Source: Chloroflexota bacterium
Lineage (GTDB): Bacteria > Chloroflexota > Anaerolineae > Aggregatilineales > Phototrophicaceae
Assembly (NCBI GenBank): GCA_013388745.1
Contig: JACAER010000006.1
Span: forward strand, 310,001-374,000
DNA length: 64,000 nt
Direction of reading: 5' to 3'
The translations under genes and the position numbers were made by a program. This document shows positions 22,920 through 30,641 of the stretch, piece after piece. Within the stretch, counting starts at the first letter, position 1; every line of letters begins with the position of its first letter. The notes beneath the pieces were generated by a model. It was not told where the DNA came from. It did no database searches and saw only the letters and a program-made list of their open reading frames with translations.

Positions 22920-23771
22920 TCACCCCTCAATTTCCCGCAGCCAATCCAGCATCGCTCTCCGCGTGGCATCCGGCGCTGACTGCGGGAACAAATGCCCATG
23001 TCCGGGGATTTCCACGTGTCGCGCTTCCGGCAGCAGCCGCCGCAGCTTGGCCGCCGATTCTTCCACAAACGTATCGGTCACCCCCCCGCGAAGCACCAGC
23101 GTCGGCAGCAGGCCGCGCAGTTTGGGTAGCACGCGCCACACGCCCGTATACACCGTGCGAAAATAATGCGCCTCCCAGGCCGGCGGCCACGCCAGTTCGA
23201 AGCCTTCCCCCTCCACCGCGCGCCGCAGCATCCCCTCGGCATACAGCCGCACGCTGGCGTCCGGCCAATCGCCAAATAAACGTTTGCCGCGAAAATAGCC
23301 ATACGCCTCGTCCACGCTGGCGAAGCGCGCCCGCCGCCGCAGTGCTCCCGCCACCAGGCCGCTGCGCCCGTCCAGCCCGATTAAGCGCGATATCCGAATG
23401 GCCCATATGATGCGCGGTGGCAAAAACGTCGGATCCAGCAGAATCAGCGCGCGGAAACGCTTTGGTTGGCGCATTATGGCCAGCGCCGACGCCACCCCGC
23501 CGAACGAATGCCCTACCGCCACTACCCGATCGAGTCCGTATTGCTCCATACCCGCCAGCATATCGCCGGCCAGGTCATGCCACGAGCCTGTCTCTCCCGG
23601 CTTGTGCTCGCCCGGCCACAGCGCGCGCGGCGGCAGACATACCGCCCGGAACTGTGTTGTCAGCGGTTGCAGCAGCGGGATATACGTTTGCGGCGGAAAA
23701 CCGTTCGCCACCGCCAGATGCAGCACTGGCAGATGCGCCGCGCCGCCAAATTCATACAAAGGTTGGGCCAT
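22920..23771 (-). CDS. Alpha/beta hydrolase
   Basis: 283 residues of the alpha/beta-hydrolase fold. The nucleophile elbow is GHSFGG near residue 87, the acid is probably Asp in GGVTDTF near 232, and the base is His in PGHGHLFPQ near 259. The oxyanion strand reads HLAVANGFPPQTY. It is a single minus-strand gene; the substrate (ester, lactone or similar) is unknown. Its 3' end faces the DUF427 terminator. Confidence 0.87.
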   Translation of the reverse strand: MAQPLYEFGGAAHLPVLHLAVANGFPPQTYIPLLQPLTTQFRAVCLPPRALWPGEHKPGETGSWHDLAGDMLAGMEQYGLDRVVAVGHSFGGVASALAIMRQPKRFRALILLDPTFLPPRIIWAIRISRLIGLDGRSGLVAGALRRRARFASVDEAYGYFRGKRLFGDWPDASVRLYAEGMLRRAVEGEGFELAWPPAWEAHYFRTVYTGVWRVLPKLRGLLPTLVLRGGVTDTFVEESAAKLRRLLPEARHVEIPGHGHLFPQSAPDATRRAMLDWLREIEG

Positions 23772-23861
23772 AACTCGCCATCTTCATCATTTGTCTTCTG
23801 GGATACGAGGGATTATGGCATTTTCCTGCCCATCTTTGTAGGAAAATCTTTGCCTTGCCCT

Positions 23862-23972
23862 TCACGCTATATCCAGCACCAACCGCATCGCGTTCGTCCC
23901 CACCAACCCCAGCGACTCATACACGGGGCGGCCTTTGTCACTCGCGTGCATGCCGCTTTTCACTATAACCAT
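23862..23972 (-). pseudogene. GNAT acetyltransferase remnant (C-terminal end only)
   Basis: A 36-codon minus-strand frame reads SGMHASDKGRPVYESLGL and then GTNAMRL before a stop. This is the conserved tail of GNAT acetyltransferases (LHASxxGRPLYExLGF..TNEM). The N-terminal acetyl-CoA-binding part is absent: upstream the sequence runs into a tandem 11-bp repeat (ATAACCATCTA, 23965-23975 and 23976-23986). It is best read as a decayed gene. Confidence 0.6.
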
Positions 23973-24066
23973 CTAATAACCATCTATCGCCGCGCTTCAA
24001 TCGTGACAATTCGCGCCGCCAGGCGTAAAATAACACTAGCTTCCAAAGTCTAAACTGTAGTTCCCT

Positions 24067-24603
24067 ATGACCACTGATGCAATTCTATTAGCGGCAGCCA
24101 TCTTCGGCCTGCGCGTCGTCAATAACATGATTAGCACCCTGCGCGTCGTGTTCATCACCCGCCAGATGAAATTGGTTGCCGCCGTTATGGCCTTTCTCGA
24201 AGCCTGGATCTTCGCCGTCGTCATCTCCAGCGTCGTCCAGGACCTCGGCAATACCTGGAACCTTCTGGCTTACTGCGGCGGTTTTGCCGTCGGCAGTTAT
24301 GTCGGCATGTGGATCGAATCCCGTTTCATTACCAGCTACATGATCGTCAATGTCTTCGTGCGCGAACGCGGCCACGAAATCGCCCAGGCCTTGCGCGCCC
24401 AGGGTTTCGGCGTCACCGAAACGTCCGGCGAAGGCCGCGAAGGCGCGGTCATGATTCTGCGCAGCGTTATCACCAGTCGCGATGTCCCACGCTTCAGCGC
24501 CAGCGTGCGTGAACTTTTGCCGGACGCCTTCATCGCCATCGAGGAAGCGCGCGCTGTCCAGCAGGGCTGGATCACCCGCCACAGCAACGGCCACCAGCGC
24601 TAA
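24067..24603 (+). CDS. DUF5698/DUF2179 membrane protein (UPF0316 family)
   Basis: 178 residues. Three hydrophobic helices in residues 5-85 (with RVVNNMISTLRVVFITR and AFLEAWIFAVVIS, the DUF5698 pattern) are followed by a small cytoplasmic DUF2179 domain (GHEIAQALRAQGFGVTETSGEGREG, VPRFSASVRELLPDAF). Function is unknown in the family. The stop codon overlaps the convergent YeiH-type gene by 3 bases. Confidence 0.87.
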   Translation: MTTDAILLAAAIFGLRVVNNMISTLRVVFITRQMKLVAAVMAFLEAWIFAVVISSVVQDLGNTWNLLAYCGGFAVGSYVGMWIESRFITSYMIVNVFVRERGHEIAQALRAQGFGVTETSGEGREGAVMILRSVITSRDVPRFSASVRELLPDAFIAIEEARAVQQGWITRHSNGHQR

Positions 24604-25685
24604 AACAACACGCCGAAAATCACATACGCCACCCCCAGCGCCAGCAGCGTATTAAACACCGTTGCCCCCAGATACACCGCCAGCGGACGCCAGCCCGCGC
24701 TGCGCAAATCGTGCAGCGAAAAATCAATGCCGATACACACAAACGCCAGCGCAAAAATCCACTGGTAAGCGCTGCTCATCTCGCGCACCAGTTCCGGTGT
24801 AAAAGCGCCTACAGACGCCAGCAGCGATACCAGCACAAAACCCAGCACAAACTTCGGGAAACGCTGCCAGATAATTTTCGCGCTCGGACGTTCGCCTTCC
24901 CCGCGCTTCACCACCGTCACGAAGTACAGCGCCAGCCCGAACGCTACAAAGCCGATCAGCACATTCTGCGACAGTTTGACCACCGCCGCCGTCTGCTGTG
25001 CCTGCGCGCCGTACAGCGTGCCCGCGCCTACCACCGCCGCCGTCGTGTCGATATTGCCGCCGAACCACGCCCCTGCCACGTCCTGCGGCAGATTCAAGGC
25101 GGTTGCCATCGGTGGCGCCAGCACCATCAGCGGCAGCGCCACCAGAATCACCAGTGTCGTGATGTAGGTGACTTCTTCTTTGCGCGCCTGCACGGCCCCC
25201 GCCGCCGCAATCGCCGCCGAGACCCCACAGATCGACACGGCTGACGCCAGCACCGCCCGCAGCGTTTCCGGTAGCTTCAGCCTGCCGCCCAGCCACCACG
25301 TAAAAAAGAACACCACCCCCACCATAATCAGCGCTTGCACCAGCCCGCCCACGCCCGTCGCCAGCAAATCCCCCAGACTGATGCGCGCCCCCAGAATCAC
25401 CAGCCCGATCTTCAAATACAGTTCCGTGCGCACAGCAGGACGAACATAGGTGTACGTCCGCGTCAGACGCAGCACGCCGTTCGCGACCAGCCCGACCACT
25501 ACTGCCGTCAGGGGATATTCCAGCGGATTTTGTGCCACCCCCTGTCCGCGAAAGAAGTTGGCGATGCCGCGGTCAATCTCTGCCACCATAATGGTCAAGC
25601 CGATCAGCAGCAGCGTGCCGATCAGCATACGCAGCCAATCTCTGCTCTGTGTTTCTTCGGGAAGCCTTGTCGAAACGGTCATCAT
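24600..25685 (-). CDS. YeiH/UPF0324-family membrane protein (putative sulfate or anion exporter)
   Basis: 361 residues with about 10 membrane helices. Family motifs include LYLKIGLVILGARISLGD, AVSICGVSAAIAAAGAV and FGGNIDTTAAVVGAGTLYG. Relatives are annotated as putative sulfate exporters, largely by homology. An upstream gene (25717-26154) on the same strand encodes a one-helix protein, and the two may form a unit. The 3' end overlaps the DUF2179 gene. Confidence 0.87.
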   Translation of the reverse strand: MMTVSTRLPEETQSRDWLRMLIGTLLLIGLTIMVAEIDRGIANFFRGQGVAQNPLEYPLTAVVVGLVANGVLRLTRTYTYVRPAVRTELYLKIGLVILGARISLGDLLATGVGGLVQALIMVGVVFFFTWWLGGRLKLPETLRAVLASAVSICGVSAAIAAAGAVQARKEEVTYITTLVILVALPLMVLAPPMATALNLPQDVAGAWFGGNIDTTAAVVGAGTLYGAQAQQTAAVVKLSQNVLIGFVAFGLALYFVTVVKRGEGERPSAKIIWQRFPKFVLGFVLVSLLASVGAFTPELVREMSSAYQWIFALAFVCIGIDFSLHDLRSAGWRPLAVYLGATVFNTLLALGVAYVIFGVLF

Positions 25686-25716
25686 ATTGCTCGCTTATGA
25701 AAAGGCTGCTTTTTGG

Positions 25717-26154
25717 CTAACGCCCGAACAGGTTGAACAGCGGCCACACAATCGCCCCGCTCGTCCGGTAGGTCACGCTCACCGCCGCGTCGCAGCCGTT
25801 CACCACCACAATCTGCCCGCGGTCTTCCGGTGCATCGTTCACCCCTGCCGGCAGCGCCCGCACAGCATAATGGCTGCGCAGCCTTCCCGCTGCGCACTCT
25901 ATGATAAGGTTCGTGCCGCCGGATAACGCCGTCAGCGTGCCTTCCACCGTCGCCCGTTGGCCGTCTATCGTCGCGCTTACTGTCCAGCCGCTCAGCGGCA
26001 GCGCCAGCTTGCTCTGTATTTCGCCTGCTGCGGCGTTAATTGTCACCGTCTGCGGGCCGGGGCCAAGCACGCCCAGCCCGATAACTGCCACAATGATCAG
26101 ACCTGCGATCGTCGCCAGCCAATCTTCAGACAAACTGAATTTTGTCCTGCTCAT
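25717..26154 (-). CDS. One-helix membrane protein of unknown function
   Basis: 145 residues. Residues 12-32 form a membrane helix; the remaining 110 residues are predicted outside and look beta-rich (LPLSGWTVSATIDGQRATVEGT), with two cysteines (IIECAAG, VVNGCDAA) that could pair. No family is recognised. It lies 31 bases upstream of the YeiH-type exporter on the same strand, so an accessory role is possible. Confidence 0.55.
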   Translation of the reverse strand: MSRTKFSLSEDWLATIAGLIIVAVIGLGVLGPGPQTVTINAAAGEIQSKLALPLSGWTVSATIDGQRATVEGTLTALSGGTNLIIECAAGRLRSHYAVRALPAGVNDAPEDRGQIVVVNGCDAAVSVTYRTSGAIVWPLFNLFGR

Positions 26155-26304
26155 GCCGGTTTTGACTCCTTTCCATCCATAAGTTTAAACACCTTGCCCT
26201 CAAAACGTTACTTGAGCTTTATTCTTCAGCCTATGTCACAATGTCATAATAACTTGCCGTTTTCAACGCGCACCTTGTGGCCGCAATCTCTGCTCGCGCC
26301 CCCT

Positions 26305-26318
26305 TCGATACGTATCGA
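26305..26318. promoter_or_regulatory. 14-bp perfect palindrome in an intergenic region
   Basis: TCGATACGTATCGA in the divergent gap 26155-26489. It lies 118 bases upstream of the predicted promoter of the propeller protein gene and 150 bases upstream of the minus-strand gene. It may be an operator. A short direct repeat (ATGTCA twice, near 26232) lies nearby. No gene is seen in the gap. Confidence 0.35.
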
Positions 26319-26432
26319 GAGTACCTCGCTTCCCCTAGTTCTCCCCCTTAATCATGCCACTGTGGCGGCTGTTCCTGCTCGCTTTCCCCTTCACATTTTT
26401 CGCGCCTTCTAACTATTTTCTACCCCTACTGG

Positions 26433-26441
26433 TGCTATACT
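26433..26441 (+). promoter_or_regulatory. Extended -10 promoter (TGCTATACT)
   Basis: TGC followed by TATACT (26436-26441), 48 bases before the ATG at 26490. The extended -10 compensates for a poor -35 region. Confidence 0.45.
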
Positions 26442-26489
26442 GTGAGACGTTATCTGGGCGTTAGTGCCCTAGACACGTGAGGAAAATGA

Positions 26490-27806
26490 ATGCTGCGCTT
26501 GATGATTGTGTGCCTGTCCTGCCTGCTGATCTTCGCCGGCGCGGCGCTGGCCCAGGATGATTTGTTACCCGAAGACACTACGCTGGTCGAAAGCGTCGAC
26601 GCCTTCGGCCTGCCCGCGCTGCTGGCTGTCGGCCGCCTCAGCAACCAGAATTCCGATCTTGCTTATACCAACATTACCCTCTTCGCCGAAGTTCTCGATG
26701 ACGCCGGCACGCTCATCGGCGAAGGCTTTGGTTACCTCGTCAACGCCTGCGGCGCGGCGCTGGCCGATTTCGTCTTGCAGCCCGGCACGGCTCAGCCTTT
26801 CGCCGTCACGCTCGAACTGTATGAAGAAGGCACAACGCCCGCTAGCGTAGAGGTGATCGCGGAGGGCAGCCCCATCGCCCCCACAGACAGCGAAGCGCTC
26901 CTCTCAGAGAGCGTTTCCCAGATCACGACGGGCGAAGTCGTCACGCTTGAATGGATAGACGCGGGCACCCTGCGCTACGGTATCGGCTGCGCCAACCGCG
27001 TGTTTACCATGCTCGATTGGTACAGCTATGATCTGTCTACGACACACACTCAGCCGATTGCGCATCCTAATGCCCAGAATATTACCGATGCCCTGCTGCG
27101 CCAGCTTCAACTCACCGACCCCGCAGACTACGCCCATTCATTTTTGACCTATTCGCCCACCGCCCGCCGCCTCGTCTACCAGACCGATCTCAACGTCGTT
27201 TTTAGCGCCGAGCCGGATGGTTCGTTCCGCCGCCTGATCGCCGAAGACATCTCGCGCTACAGCTTGCAGGGCTTCATCTGGCAGCCCAACGGCGTGTTTC
27301 TGGCCTACTATTTCGGCTCCTACGGCGAACCCGTCCTGTACTTTACCGCCAACGTCGATGGTCAGCGCCTCAGCGATACCCTGTTCGAGGTGCTGCCTTC
27401 GCTCATTGTGCCGGGCGTGCGCCCCGATGGCCGCGAAGTGGTGATTGCGGTTACGGTGGACGGCACTACCAGTTACTACCTGAAAGATGCCCTTTTCGAC
27501 AGCAGCGAACTGTTGTTTGAAGGCGCGGCGCCCGGTAATAATTGGCCCGCCCCGGTCTATGCCGAGCGTGAAAACGGCAGTTTCATCTACCTCGTGCGCC
27601 CGCTCGACGACCAACCGACTCTACAATGCTTCGATCTCCAGACACGCACATTGCACGACTTGACGCCGCTCCCGCTCAACCTGACGAGCGAGTCGCGCGC
27701 GTGGTCGTGGCTCGCGCCCGACACGTTCACGCTGGCGTTGGGCGCGAACGGCCCGCAGGGTGGCCTATGGTTAGTCGATTTACGCGCATTTGACGTATGT
27801 CAGTAG
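26490..27806 (+). CDS. Secreted protein with a propeller-like C-terminal domain
   Basis: 438 residues. A cleavable signal peptide (residues 1-21, ending AALAQ) is followed by an FxLYD-like immunoglobulin domain (about 35-130; GRLSNQNSDLAYTNITLFAEV and a pair of adjacent strands) and a C-terminal region (about 150-435) with repeats resembling WD40/TolB blades (YSPTARRLVYQTDLN, WQPNGVFLAYYFGS, VRPDGREVVIAV, WLAPDTFTLAL). It should be exported; such propellers usually bind proteins or glycans. No exact family is assigned. Confidence 0.65.
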   Translation: MLRLMIVCLSCLLIFAGAALAQDDLLPEDTTLVESVDAFGLPALLAVGRLSNQNSDLAYTNITLFAEVLDDAGTLIGEGFGYLVNACGAALADFVLQPGTAQPFAVTLELYEEGTTPASVEVIAEGSPIAPTDSEALLSESVSQITTGEVVTLEWIDAGTLRYGIGCANRVFTMLDWYSYDLSTTHTQPIAHPNAQNITDALLRQLQLTDPADYAHSFLTYSPTARRLVYQTDLNVVFSAEPDGSFRRLIAEDISRYSLQGFIWQPNGVFLAYYFGSYGEPVLYFTANVDGQRLSDTLFEVLPSLIVPGVRPDGREVVIAVTVDGTTSYYLKDALFDSSELLFEGAAPGNNWPAPVYAERENGSFIYLVRPLDDQPTLQCFDLQTRTLHDLTPLPLNLTSESRAWSWLAPDTFTLALGANGPQGGLWLVDLRAFDVCQ

Positions 27807-27889
27807 CCGCGGAGTGGGCCGCTGCGATAGACCTGTGGGCGTTTAGTGGTTAAAATACGCGCAGTGTTGTTCTAAGGAAAGTGCATTTT

Positions 27890-28735
27890 ATGCCAAACAC
27901 GATTGCACTTCTGACCGATTTTGGCACGCGAGACATTTACGTCGGCGCGATGAAAGGCGTTATCCAGCGCACCGCGCCGCAAACGACCGTGATCGACATC
28001 AGCCACCATATTGAGGCGCAAAATGTGCGTCAGGCGGCCTTCGCCCTCCTGAATGCCTATCGTTATTTTGTCGAGGGCACCGTGTTTCTCATCGTTGTCG
28101 ATCCCGGCGTGGGCAGCACGCGCAAGCCGATTGCTGTGCAGGCCGGCGCCTATATCTTCGTCGCGCCCGATAACGGCGTGCTGTCGTATGCGCTGGCCGA
28201 TCTTCCAGAAATGCGCGCCTACGAACTGACCAACCCCAGCTTGTGGCTGCCCGAAACCAGCGCCACCTTTCACGGACGCGATGTTTTCGCGCCGGTGGCC
28301 GCCTACTTGTCGGCGGGCATGGCGTTGGAAAACGTCGGTGACGCGCTGGAAAGCATCTTTACACTCCCGCCCCCGCAGCTCAGCGTCAGCGGCAAACGTG
28401 TACGCGGCGAAATCATGCATATTGACCGTTTCGGCAACATTATCAGCAGCATCGGCCAACTGCGCTGGCTTGCCCCAGATAAACTCACGCTCGACCCGCG
28501 CTTTGGCGATTCGCGCGTTCCCGTGCCTGTGCGCGCAACTGAAGCCCGCATCAAAATCGACACCACCGAAATCGAAGGCCTCAGCCGTGCCTACGCCGAT
28601 GCCCCGCGCGGCACACTGCTGGCACTGGCGGGCAGCAACGGCTATCTGGAAATCGCCGTCAATCAAGGCAATGCGGCAGCGACCTTAGATGTCGTTGTCG
28701 GCGATCATATCGACTTTACAGTAGGTGGCGCGTAA
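27890..28735 (+). CDS. SAM hydrolase (SAM hydroxide adenosyltransferase, DUF62)
   Basis: 281 residues of the chlorinase/fluorinase superfamily: IALLTDFGTRDIYVGAMKG at the start, VIDISHHIEAQNVRQAAF, VFLIVVDPGVGSTR, VAPDNGVLSYAL, and IMHIDRFGNIISSI. Housekeeping members cleave SAM to adenosine and methionine with water; there is no halogenation cluster here. ATG 27890 is chosen because AAGGAAA ends 9 bases upstream; the in-frame GTG at 27881 abuts that site. The next gene, murA, starts directly at the stop. Confidence 0.88.
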   Translation: MPNTIALLTDFGTRDIYVGAMKGVIQRTAPQTTVIDISHHIEAQNVRQAAFALLNAYRYFVEGTVFLIVVDPGVGSTRKPIAVQAGAYIFVAPDNGVLSYALADLPEMRAYELTNPSLWLPETSATFHGRDVFAPVAAYLSAGMALENVGDALESIFTLPPPQLSVSGKRVRGEIMHIDRFGNIISSIGQLRWLAPDKLTLDPRFGDSRVPVPVRATEARIKIDTTEIEGLSRAYADAPRGTLLALAGSNGYLEIAVNQGNAAATLDVVVGDHIDFTVGGA

Positions 28736-30076
28736 ATGCAGCAGTTTGTTATTCACGGCGGGCAGGCCCTTAACGGCGAAATGATCCCCAGCGGCAACAA
28801 AAACGCCGCGCTCAAAATGTTAGCCGCCTGCTTGCTCACCGATGAAGCGGTAATCCTGCGCAATGTCCCGGATATCGGCGATGTGCGTGTGATTATCAAG
28901 ATCATGCAGGGGCTTGGCGCGCAGGTCAACTGGCTGGACGAACGCACGGTGCGTGTCCATGCCCACAACATAACGACGACCACGGTCGATCCCCTGCTGG
29001 CGCAAAAAATTCGCGCCAGCATCGTGCTGGCCGGGCCGATGCTGGGGCGCTGTGGGCGCTTGATTCTGCCCGCGCCGGGCGGCGATACAATCGTCCAGCG
29101 CCGGCTCGATACACACGTTATCGCTCTCAAAAAGCTCGGCGCAGAGATCGCATTTCGCGATGGCGTTTTTGATATGCGCGCCGAAAAGTTGATCGGCACG
29201 GATATTCTGCTCGACGAAGCCAGCGTGACCGCCACCGAAAACGCGCTGATGGCGGCGGTGCTGGCGCGCGGCACGACGGTGATTCGCAACGCTGCCAGCG
29301 AGCCGCATGTGCAAGACCTGTGCCATATGCTCAATCAGCTTGGCGCGCAGATCGACGGCATCGGTTCGAATCGCCTGCTGATTCAAGGGGTAGAACGTTT
29401 GCACGGCGGTGAGGCGCGTGTCGGCGCGGATTATATCGAAGTCGGCAGTTTTATCGGCGCGGCGGCCATCACCAACGGCACGCTGCGCATCAAAGACGCC
29501 GATCCGCAGCATCTGGACATGATCGCGCTGGTCTTCGCCAGGTTGGGCGTGACCTGGCAAACCGAAGGGCAGGACATCATCGTCCCTGCCGGCCAGGATT
29601 TGACAGTCGCGCCGGATCTCGGCAACCGCATTCCGGTGGTGCGCGCGCAGCCCTGGCCGGCGTTTCCTTCGGACTTGATGAGCATCGCCATTGTTGTCGC
29701 TACCCAGAGCGCCGGCGCGCTGCTTTTCCACGAGTGGATGTACGAAAGCCGCTTCTTTTTTACCGATAAACTGGCATTGATGGGCGCGCGCATTACGCTG
29801 TGTGACCCGCATCGCATCCTCGTGCAGGGGCCAACACGCCTGGTCGCCGTGCCCAACATCAGCAGCCCGGACATCCGCGCGGGTATGGCGCTGCTGCTGG
29901 CGGCGCTGGCCGCCAAGGGCGAAACACGCATTTCCAATATCCAACAGATTGATCGCGGTTACGAACGGGTAGACGCCAAACTCGCGGCGCTCGGCGCGCA
30001 TATCGAGCGCATCGAGGACAAAAGCGGCGCCTCTCTGACCGAAACGCAGGAAACTCGGTTTTTCGGCAACGCCTGA
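28736..30076 (+). CDS. murA: UDP-N-acetylglucosamine 1-carboxyvinyltransferase with Asp in place of catalytic Cys
   Basis: A 446-residue EPT/RTPC-fold enzyme that transfers enolpyruvate from PEP to UDP-GlcNAc, the first committed step of peptidoglycan synthesis. K22 N23 (SGNKNAAL) are present. The active-site loop reads PAPGGDTIVQRRLDTH, so the Cys115 of E. coli is Asp117 here. Cys-to-Asp variants stay active and resist fosfomycin, as in Mycobacterium and Chlamydia. Further family motifs are TATENALMAA-like (TATENALMAAVLARG) and the C-terminal RGYERVDAKLAALGA. Its ATG abuts the SAM hydrolase stop. Confidence 0.9.
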   Translation: MQQFVIHGGQALNGEMIPSGNKNAALKMLAACLLTDEAVILRNVPDIGDVRVIIKIMQGLGAQVNWLDERTVRVHAHNITTTTVDPLLAQKIRASIVLAGPMLGRCGRLILPAPGGDTIVQRRLDTHVIALKKLGAEIAFRDGVFDMRAEKLIGTDILLDEASVTATENALMAAVLARGTTVIRNAASEPHVQDLCHMLNQLGAQIDGIGSNRLLIQGVERLHGGEARVGADYIEVGSFIGAAAITNGTLRIKDADPQHLDMIALVFARLGVTWQTEGQDIIVPAGQDLTVAPDLGNRIPVVRAQPWPAFPSDLMSIAIVVATQSAGALLFHEWMYESRFFFTDKLALMGARITLCDPHRILVQGPTRLVAVPNISSPDIRAGMALLLAALAAKGETRISNIQQIDRGYERVDAKLAALGAHIERIEDKSGASLTETQETRFFGNA

Positions 30077-30086
30077 GCGCATTTTT

Positions 30087-30641
30087 ATGCCCCAATTGGC
30101 GCGCCTCTCCAAATTCCTGGCGCTGCTGCTGCGCCACAAAGCCGCAGATTTTGGGCTGGCGCTGGATGAAAACGGCTTTGCTGACGTGACTCTGGTCTGG
30201 CAGCAAATCGAAAAACGCTATCGTGGGCAGTTCAGCTACGAGGATTTGCTGCGCGTGGTCGCGGGCGACGAAAGCGGCAAAAAACGCTACGAAATCGTCG
30301 ATAGCCGTATCCGCGCCCTCTTCGGGCACAGCAGCGGTGTTACACCAGTCCGTTACCCGCCTGTCGCGCCGCCAGAAATACTGTATCATGGCACAACACA
30401 AGCAGCATTGAACATCATTCGCCAGCAGGGACTTAAGGCGCAGCGCCGCCAGTATGTGCATTTCGCCACCAGCGTTGAACGCGCGCAAATTGTCGCCGCG
30501 CGCCACCGTGACGCCATCGTTGTTTTGCGCATTCGCGCTTTAGAAGCGCAGCAGGCGGGCATCGTCTTTTTCCACCCGGAAAGCGAACATTATCTGGCGC
30601 GCAGCCTACCGCCGCAGTTCATCGATTTCCCCGCCGTCTGA
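30087..30641 (+). CDS. kptA: RNA 2'-phosphotransferase (Tpt1/KptA)
   Basis: 184 residues. KptA removes an internal 2'-phosphate from RNA and passes it to NAD+, giving ADP-ribose 1'',2''-cyclic phosphate. Family motifs are LSKFLALLLRHKA with ALDENGFADV at the N-terminus, RYEIVDSRIRALFGHS, then LYHGTTQAALNIIRQQGLK and the His of YVHFATS in the ADP-ribosyl-transferase-like half. In bacteria, which lack the eukaryotic tRNA splicing path, its natural substrate is unsettled. It lies 10 bases after murA, and its last 23 bases overlap the convergent glycosyltransferase gene. Confidence 0.9.
   Translation: MPQLARLSKFLALLLRHKAADFGLALDENGFADVTLVWQQIEKRYRGQFSYEDLLRVVAGDESGKKRYEIVDSRIRALFGHSSGVTPVRYPPVAPPEILYHGTTQAALNIIRQQGLKAQRRQYVHFATSVERAQIVAARHRDAIVVLRIRALEAQQAGIVFFHPESEHYLARSLPPQFIDFPAV

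Noticed and set aside
27890-28735. Reading as a fluorinase or chlorinase of natural-product synthesis
   Set aside because: The gene sits with murA and kptA and not in a biosynthetic cluster; the common members of this family are SAM hydrolases.
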